From contig OU964923.1 of NCBI GenBank assembly GCA_918807975.1, positions 28,439,235-28,503,234 of the forward strand: a stretch of DNA of 64,000 nucleotides, given 5' to 3'. A program made the translations under genes and the position numbers. This DNA comes from Aplidium turbinatum. Its lineage: Eukaryota > Chordata > Ascidiacea > Aplousobranchia > Polyclinidae. How positions within the stretch are numbered: position 1 is the stretch's first letter; each line of letters begins with the position of its first letter. A model generated the notes under the pieces. It did no database searches, was not told the DNA's origin, and saw only the letters and a list, made by a program, of their open reading frames with translations. Of this stretch, positions 56,802 to 64,000 are shown piece after piece.

Positions 56802-57288
56802 TTTTAAATTATAGCAAAGTTTTTGAGTTATGATATTTTTCATTCATTTGAGACCGCAATGTATTTTGCACATCTCTTTTTCCTAAAGAAAGACATGGAC
56901 GTGTTTGTGAAAGATGCAAGGCGAACATGTAGTGTTGATGTGGTACGGTAAAAATGTTTATGCGGTTATTTTGATGTATTCAAAAGTGTATTAATCAGGT
57001 TAACTATAGTTGCATATATAGAAAGTGTGATGTTGAGCTAATCTTATGAAATAGTGATCTGGCAATCACAAGGTATTACATAGTCATTTTGCCCATCTAC
57101 TTTTGTGCTTTTGTTACATGATTGTTTTGTTTTTCAAAGATTTGCTGGATACCTCATTCAGTGTTCTCACAACAGTTATTAATTTTGAAAGGGTAATATA
57201 AAACCTAATTTTTTTTCATCTATTTATGATCTGTATTGCAGCTTAAACGAAACGATTCATTTAGACTTTCGTCATTTCCATTCTCGTT

Positions 57289-57371
57289 ATACCCTAACAG
57301 CAAATCAGTCGTTTTTACATAGATTCAACGACGTTGAATCAATGTAAAAAACGTATGATCTGCTGTCTGGG
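57289..57371. repeat. near-perfect palindrome / miniature inverted-repeat element
   Basis: 83 bp reading ACCCTAACAGCAAATCAGTC outward-in on one side and its near complement on the other (CTGCTGTCTGGGT), with centre TTCAACGACGTTGAA. It can form one long hairpin. No duplication was resolved at its edges. Confidence 0.6.
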
Positions 57372-58075
57372 TAGCAGTCATTACCCATCCTTGAACCTAT
57401 GTGCAATAACCACCAAGTTTTTTTGGTTTTTCTGTTTCATCGCCTGAATTGCTGCCTTATAAGCAAGAAGATCGCCTACATTTGACTCTTTTACTAACGG
57501 TTTATCTTGGTGCCATTCAAGTATGATATGACGCCCTAGAAGATGTGCCTGAACTGCCATATTGCTTTCTATTGGTTGACGACGATAAAAGTGTTTTGTG
57601 TTATAATGAGGGAAGTGGAAAATAGCGTATGATATTTAATGAGGCCCCCATCTGACGTGTAAATAGTTTTCTTGTCGATATTTTTAGGTTGTTGTTATGA
57701 ACATTGTCGTTAAATCTTCTTTCAACATTTGGTCAATTGTTGCTACAGTCGGCTGCCGAGAAAATCAAACGATAATCTTCAGTTGTAAAATGCCGAGTAA
57801 CTGTCAGTGTAACTTCGTACCAAAGATTGTTGTGTAATTGGTTTGAGTTTACGTTTCAACCATGGCGACCTTATACTGTATGTAGATCGCTATGGTTTCA
57901 GGTATGGATGTTTTCAACACTTCACCGTGGAGTTTCACATTTGTCTGTTGTGTGACCTGTTTTGAATTGTCTGGATTTGCTTTTCTGCGATAGTGCCATT
58001 TGCTCTTAACATGAATCTTCGCAAGGTGCACTGCATATCCTCCAAATCAATTATTTCCTTCACCACAGCACCTCT

Positions 58076-58204
58076 TTTTTGCAATTACTGGAAAGCAAAA
58101 TATGTGCACATAATGCACGATTGGCTTTGGAAGCTTCACATGGTTTATAACTGTATTGAGCTTTTCGGTAATCAAGCTCCTGTTATTTCATTAGATGAAA
58201 ACTA
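58076..58204 (+). pseudogene. MGAT2 pseudogene fragment
   Basis: About 40 codons match the middle of the MGAT2 gene 2 kb upstream: AKYVHIMHDWLWKLHMVYN against VKYVQIKHHWLWKLHMVYS, then LFGNQAPVISLDEN and a stop where MGAT2 has FSGNQAPVILLEEDYY. Two residues are lost in the middle and the acidic EED motif is broken, so it cannot be an enzyme. The rest of the copy is absent or decayed beyond recognition. It is probably the remnant of a tandem duplication. Confidence 0.8.
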
Positions 58205-58626
58205 AATTTTTGCCGGCAGTGTAAGGCACCGAAACGAAGCACTATGCTACCACAGCGCTATCATTGCTACCTAATTTCTGTATTTCTTGTTCTAAAAAGC
58301 TCAGTTTGTACGTAGAATATAAGACACTATGCAGTGGTCATTCGCTAATCGCAAGCCGACACTACCTTGACTGCGTTTGTACCGCTCGTAGTTCGCTAGG
58401 AGTTGTTTTCATACTTTGTAGTTATAATGGCATCATTTTGTGTATCCAGGTGTTTGAAGATATATGTACATTAAGTAAACGAGGAGGCGGGAGAGTGTTT
58501 TTGCTCCAGTGTTTGTTTTCACATTCAGGCATGTCTTTAAGTGTTTGAGCCGTGCTTTCGATAACTGTCCTTTCAAACGTTATACTTGCACTCTGAGTAT
58601 CGTTATTTTGCTTTATCAGCATATAT

Positions 58627-58745
58627 TTGTGCAGTTGGCTGCATGGCCGAAAAGTGAGAGCTTTTGTACGACGTTCGAAAGAGTGCGGGTTCGACATCGC
58701 TCAAAAGCATGCGGTCCATGTTTGGCAAAATACTTAAACGCATGC
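58627..58745 (+). mobile_element. tRNA-derived SINE, diverged
   Basis: GTTGGCTGCATGGCCGAAAA, ACGACGTTCGAAAG and the B-box GGGTTCGACATCGCTC resemble the head at 45606-45690, followed by the shared GGCAAAATACTTAAAC. Too diverged and long to be a tRNA gene. Confidence 0.5.
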
Positions 58746-59330
58746 CTGAAGATTGGCTCATTTTCCTTCTCATTCACTTAATCTAAATCTTCAACCCCCA
58801 GTGTAAGCCTGATTACGACGAACAAATTAGCATTTGCTGAATTCGTATACTTATTTTCGTTCCTTTTTATGTTATACTTCTGTGTAGAGTTGATATTTTT
58901 TTTTATTGCAATAAATGTTGTTGGCACTTCTAGATATTTTCGTACTCAGTTCAAACAACAACCCAATGCTTTAGAGTTATAAAACCGGGAATTAAAATAT
59001 TTAATTATTCGACTCAGATGACTTGAATCGGTCTATTTGAATATATGTAATGAAAACAATTTGGTAATCACTCGTTCTGGTATAAGCTCTCTCGTTTTGT
59101 TGCTTGTTTCGTGGTTAGTTGTTTCACTATTGATCGTCACGGTTTACCTAGTTTGCTTATCATTGTGACGTAGCTGCATTGAACGTCATCCAGTTGGCAA
59201 GTTTTTCAAACCGATAGTTGTTTCCAGTTGGCATGCACTCGTCACCTGAAAGCAATGATACAGTGTTGCTCACCTCAGTTGGTAAATTTCACCGCGAAGG
59301 CGCCACTATTCGGTGATTTTCGTGTAGGCA

Positions 59331-59457
59331 TAGTGGTTGATAGTGGTTGATAGTGGTTGATAGTGGTTGATAGTGGTTGATAGTGGTTGATAGTGGTTGA
59401 TAGTGGTTGATAGTGGTTGATAGTGGTTGATAGTGGTTGATAGTGGTTGATAGTGGT
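59331..59457 (+). repeat. 10-bp minisatellite (TAGTGGTTGA)12
   Basis: Twelve perfect head-to-tail copies (59331-59450) and a partial thirteenth. Perfect identity implies recent slippage or expansion. The open frame on the minus strand is a by-product of the repeat. Confidence 0.95.
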
Positions 59458-60942
59458 GTGTATAAATGACTAAAACATAAATTTTAGCGCTTTGTCTTAA
59501 TAAAAATACCACAGTTTTAGATTTTGCTGCATTGTAAATGGAGTGCATGCAATCATCAAGAAATCGAACTTTTAATTAGAATAAAAGTGTGTAGTCTAAT
59601 GTCTGCATAGCAAGGGTTAAATGCTAATGCTTTAAATGTATTTACACTGCGTCTTCTAACACTTTTGCACTCCTGTTAATGACCTAGTTGCGTTTAAAAT
59701 AGTTGAAACAGGTCGCATAGTTTCGATCCATTTAATTTACCTGTACATAACCTCGGACAATCGCTCATATTTTTCCGCCCTTTATGCACTTTATACCATT
59801 CTCGTTTGCTTGTGTAATTGTATGGTGAGCTTTCTCCAGCGAAGTGTAAGCTAGCGTATACCACAGCACTTTTGTACTGTACGTTGCAGCAATAATTTCA
59901 TTTGGGTTTTGACAAGTAAAATAAAGATATTAACTGCATGATGGAGAACATTTTTCAGCAGCCATCTACCGAGGTAGTTATTATCAGAAGCAGTTTTCTG
60001 GTCGTCAGCATCCATCAATGGTGCGTCTCATCTCCTTGGCTTATGCCTATCTTGTGGTTCTGTTAGGTGCATAACAGTACAGTGGTGTCGTGTAGTTTTG
60101 CAACATCTGGTGATATTTTAATGTTGTAGTAATCATTCCTTAATCTGAGGAACTAGTTTGGTTCATGATGTTTTACTTCCAGGCTGCAATAATTATAAAG
60201 TAATGTAATAATTACATGATAAAATCAAAGACAACTTCAAAAAATACTTCTACAACTAAAATTTCTCAAATTATTAAAATTTCTCCCCAGTTGGAAACCA
60301 CTTTCATAGTCAATTTGCCAAGCTTTTTGATGCGAATGACCGATTTCATCTGTAGTGTAGGTTACATCAATTCACAAAAGACGAGAGTTCACTAGGTAGA
60401 ACTGAAGGAGACAATACCACAGAGTGGATAGTTTACGAAGAGAAGAAAAGTACCGTAATCCTGTTCTAAAAAGATCCCAGTAGCGGGCGAGTTTGAAAGT
60501 GTGACCTAGGCCAGTTTTTGAAACCGGGTTGATACATAGGCCTATACAAACCAAAATAATTTTTATGAACTTATAATGATTGATTTAATGAACTAAATTC
60601 TAGCAAAAATGGCAAAGAAGCTCACACAGCACATCCTTTCAGTGCGCTGTTTGCTTAACTTTTTTCCTAGCACTTCTCAGAATGAGTCTTTACAAATTCA
60701 GAATGAGTCGTAACAAATTCAGTCTTGGAGAGACCAAACAAAATCTAGTCTGTAGCAAGGAAAAAAAATTTTGGAACCACCGATGTACTGTAAGTTACTG
60801 CATCTAAGACTACACATCCTTTTTTTTCTACATTCATGTCTACAAGCCCCCACCTTCGCGAATGTTGCCATCATCTCTTCTAATGTTCCCTTGTCGCTGC
60901 GCTTGCGACTTCAACTATCAGCACATCGCTGAGGGTCACAAC
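59458..60942. other. non-coding stretch, nothing recognised
   Basis: No family-like frame, RNA gene or repeat boundary could be supported before the hAT end at 60943. Confidence 0.45.
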
Positions 60943-62404
60943 CAGAGGTGGGCAGTAACTAGTTAAAAAAGTAACTAGTTACATAACTAGTTACTTTTTG
61001 AGTAACTGTAACTTTGTTACTTTTTTGAAAAAGTAACGATAAGCAGTAACTAGCTACTATTTTAGCGTTTTTCAACAGTTACTAGTTACAGTTACTTGAT
61101 TTCCCAAACAAAGATTTTTTCGTTTGTTTTTCAGCTTATGGCAGTTTTTTTCGTAGTGGTCAAATTATTTGTTTGGGAGAGATTATAGGAGTTCGGCGAC
61201 AAGGGAGGTTATTTACAGAAAGGAGCTGTGTAAACTGCTAGATAGGGTTTTGCGGCATACCAGCGACAGAAATGAGGCGGTGTAAACAGCTAGATAGGAT
61301 TTTGTGGCGTACCAGAGATAGAAGGTAGAATTTTGCAATGTTCTATACAGATTGATGTCTTTGACAGCGCAATCCTTTATTTGTTTCTCTACTAAACTGT
61401 CTATTTTTTAGAAATTTCACGTTCTCCTTCTTTGTAAAGCGATTCTTTTTTTGTAGATTGTGGTAATATAGCTTTGAAAACAGGGAGATGAGGTAGTCAG
61501 TACTCAGTAGTCGAAATGGATAAGTTTCTGTCTAAAGTATCTGAGACGAAAACAAACCCCAGTGGTAATGGTAGCCGGTCTGATTGTGCTGGAACAGGAA
61601 GCGGATCATCAGCATTACCAAGTAGAAATGAATATGAAGTTGTTAGTGGACACCAGTCTGACCCTCCTTGTTCTACACCAGGAAATCCATGGCCATACCT
61701 GCAAGATTATTTTGAATTTCTTGGACATAAGCCTGATCAAAAGAATGTTGAAGTTTCGTGTAAATTATGCAGGCCAAATTTGAAGAAGTTGTCTGCTAGC
61801 ATTACATCTTTAAATAATTTAAAGAAACATGTGCAGTCTTGTCACCCACATGCCTGCAAAAGATTCCAGCTATGCATAAATGAGAATAAAAACCGAAACA
61901 AAAGAAAACGGGAAGACGAAACTGGTCAACCACCAAGAAAAGAAATCTACACAGATCTCATTGAAGAGCTGTATGGTGCAAGCACAACCCAAAGTTACAC
62001 AAAAATTGTACGAAAACAAAGTATGTACTATAAATATAATATTCTTATTATATTTATATAAATATATATTTTTCTGATTAACCTATTCAAATAACAAAAT
62101 TGCAGAGACTATGCAGTGAGCTTTCGCTCTGAAAACAGTCTCCATGCATAATAGCATAATTGCCTATATATTTATAATGTTACTATGCCAGCGATCGGGT
62201 TGATGGATTCTGATACCAGATAATGAAGTTTGCTACCGTATGTGATTTCGCTTGTGTTTGTTGCTACATGAGTAAAATGAATGCCTACAGAATAGAATGT
62301 AATGTATAATGATTTAACATATTGTTTTGTTGGATTTTTTGCCCACTTTGCTCGATGTATGTGCAACTTCAACTACCTTTTAGGTTGTCAATGTGTTTGT
62401 GGAC
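60943..62404 (+). mobile_element. hAT transposon 5' part (CAGAGGTGGGCAGTAAC end)
   Basis: Begins CAGAGGTGGGCAGTAACTAG with many subterminal AGTAACTAGTTAC words, typical of a widespread hAT group. It includes a BED-finger exon (61516-62020). The right end was not found; a satellite begins near 62405, so the element is cut off, or the array lies within its intron. Confidence 0.7.
61516..62020 (+). CDS. hAT transposase first exon with BED zinc finger
   Basis: Starts MDKFLSKVSE; a Ser/Gly-rich lead is followed by a BED-type finger at about residues 59-112: WPYLQDYFEF, C82 and C85 in SCKLC, then LNNLKKHVQSCHP with H105 and H110. A basic stretch NRNKRKRED follows. At 62021 the sequence GTATGT looks like a splice donor, so the frame beyond is probably intron. 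The BED finger would bind the element's own ends. The catalytic core is not within the window. Confidence 0.7.
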
Positions 62405-64000
62405 AATCCCGCACAGCAAACAATGTCGGCTGATCGTTGGCCAACGGTCGCGAACGTCGCGGTCGGCTTTTCGCCGCAAAACAACCATTTGCCAACTAAC
62501 ATTATTTCTTTAACTGGACAAAGAATCAGTAAAAAAGGGTACAACATGTTATAATTTGGTGATATAAACCACATAAAACATTTTTTTTACCAAATATATA
62601 TTGTGTAAAACTTGGTTGTGGACACAATGCTAAGACAATGGTGGGCCAACGTCGCATTTGTCGTCGTGGGCATTCAGTTGAAAACCAACCTCCAGCCACC
62701 GATTGTTTATTTTGATATTTCGGGTGAAATAATCTTACATAATGAAAAGTACCCATTACAATTCTGTGAATTGAAGCTTTTATAAATTTTTATTTCAACA
62801 AACGTCAATATCATAAATAGGTTGTTAACACAACGTTGAACCAACGAAGAACCAACGTCACGTACGTCACCGTGGGCATTCGGTTGTCAGCCAACCTTTT
62901 GAGAATAAATCTCAATTTGGTGTTTCTGGCAAACGAACTAAGAGATATGGCAAGTATGTATTATAATTCTGTGAAATGAAGAATTTTTAAAGTTCATTTC
63001 AACAAAAATTTAATATGACTAATATAGTTGTTGACGCGACGTTGTGCCAATGGTGGACCCCACAGCGCGTTCGTCGCCGTGGGCATTCGGTTGTGAACCA
63101 ACCTTTCTACAACAAATATTATTTTTCGTATTCACAACAAAATAATTCGAAGCATTGGCCAGTATATGTTACAATTTGACGAAATTAAAGTGAACAAAGG
63201 TTTATTTTAACAAAAACGCTATATAAAAAATATTTTGTTGAAGCGACGTTGAGCCAATGGTGGGCCCCACAGCGCGTTCGTCGCCGTGGGCATTCGGTTG
63301 TGAATCAACCTTTCTACAACAAATATCATTTTTCGTATTCACAACAAAATAATTCGAAGTATTGGCCAGTATATGCTACAATTTGACAAAATTAAAGTGA
63401 ACAAAGGTTTATTTTAACAAAAATGCTATGTAAAAAATTGTTTGTTGACGCGACGTTGAGCCAATGGTGGGCCCCACAGCGCGTTCGTCGCCGTTGGCAT
63501 TCGGTTGTGAATCAACCTTTCTACAACAAATATCATTTTTCGTATTCACAACAAAATAATTCGAAGTATTGGCCAGTATATGCTACAATTTGACAAAATT
63601 AAAGTGAACAAAGGTTTATTTTAACAAAAATGCTATGTAAAAAATTGTTTGTTGACGCGACGTTGAGCCAATGGTGGGCCCCACAGCGCGTTCGTCGCCG
63701 TTGGCATTCGGTTGTGAATCAACCTTTCTACAACAAATATCATTTTTCGTATTCACAACAAAATAATTCGAAGTATTGGCCAGTATATGCTACAATTTGA
63801 CGAAATTAAAGTGAACAAAGGTTTATTCTAACAAAAACGCTATGTAAAAAATAGTTTGTTGACGCGACGTTGAGCCAATGGTGGCCCCACGGCGCGTTCG
63901 TCGCCGTGGGCATTCGGTTGTGAACCAACCTTTCTACAACAAATATCATTTTTCGTATTTACAACAAAATAATTCGAAGTATTGGCCAGTATATGTTACA
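62405..64000 (+). repeat. 207-bp satellite array, at least seven units, runs off right edge
   Basis: Tandem units spaced exactly 207 bp in the right part (CGACGTTG starts at 63037, 63244, 63451, 63658, 63865), and 200-206 bp to the left. Each unit has CGACGTTGAGCCAATGGTGG, GCGTTCGTCGCCG, GGGCATTCGGTTGTGAA and CAACAAATATCATTTTTCG. Units become more alike toward the right and decay at the left end, the pattern of an array edge. Confidence 0.9.

Noticed and set aside
59306-59548. Minus-strand frame encoding repeated Ser-Thr-Ile-Asn-His-Tyr-Gln-Pro-Leu
   Set aside because: The repeat comes from the 10-bp minisatellite read in frames; no start context or flanking domain.
62405-64000. CRISPR-like or regularly spaced array
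   Set aside because: The whole 207-bp unit is repeated, with no unique spacers; it is a satellite in animal DNA.

Overview
The window is animal nuclear DNA: AT-rich, with GT-AG introns, six recognisable conserved animal genes and a very dense load of transposable elements (hAT, Penelope, RTE-like LINEs, tRNA-derived SINEs, one BEL/Pao element, several MITEs and a satellite). The mix suggests a marine invertebrate. Four of the six genes have a 3' splice-acceptor-like sequence 10-25 nt before the ATG, which would fit a spliced-leader organism such as a tunicate, but the species cannot be fixed from this sequence alone.

Host genes, left to right. ALKBH4 (minus, three exons, 10911 to 5664) has a Penelope element in intron 1 and a LINE tail in intron 2. 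EIF2AK3/PERK (minus, 16718-13653) is a single uninterrupted reading frame. GATD1 (plus, five exons, 21656-29594) has introns stuffed with SINE, MITE, hAT and a long LINE. After about 18 kb of almost pure mobile DNA come three plus-strand genes with no coding introns: ESCO cohesin acetyltransferase (48481-49992), NOP53 (52565-53818) and MGAT2 (55497-56801). A broken fragment of a second MGAT2 copy lies 1.3 kb further on. The exon structures of ALKBH4 and GATD1 were worked out by hand; phases match at every junction and the spliced lengths are whole numbers of codons (317 and 215 aa). These are housekeeping genes of unrelated pathways (demethylation, ER stress, cohesin, ribosome assembly, N-glycans), not an operon or cluster.

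Mobile DNA. 1-5.4 kb: hAT remnants and a four-deep nest (SINE > hAT > hAT > Harbinger-like MITE). 7.9-10.5 kb: Penelope with a hammerhead-like motif. 19.1-21.6 kb: hAT with an exact 8-bp target duplication, carrying a LINE and a retroposon. 27.2-28.8 kb: RTE-like LINE whose polymerase is followed by a PHD-type finger. 29.7-33.3 kb: LINE tail and small palindromic elements. 33.4-42.7 kb: hAT end pair split by a young BEL/Pao element. 43.9-47.2 kb: hAT remnant and a long-TIR element. 50.0-51.0 kb: element with ~330-bp inverted arms and a 9-bp target duplication, 37 bp past the ESCO stop. 60.9-62.0 kb: hAT with a BED-finger exon. 62.4-64.0 kb: 207-bp satellite running off the right edge.

No rRNA gene, no convincing functional tRNA gene, no CRISPR array and no bacterial-type operon were seen. 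All identities come from reading the translated sequence; no database search was run.
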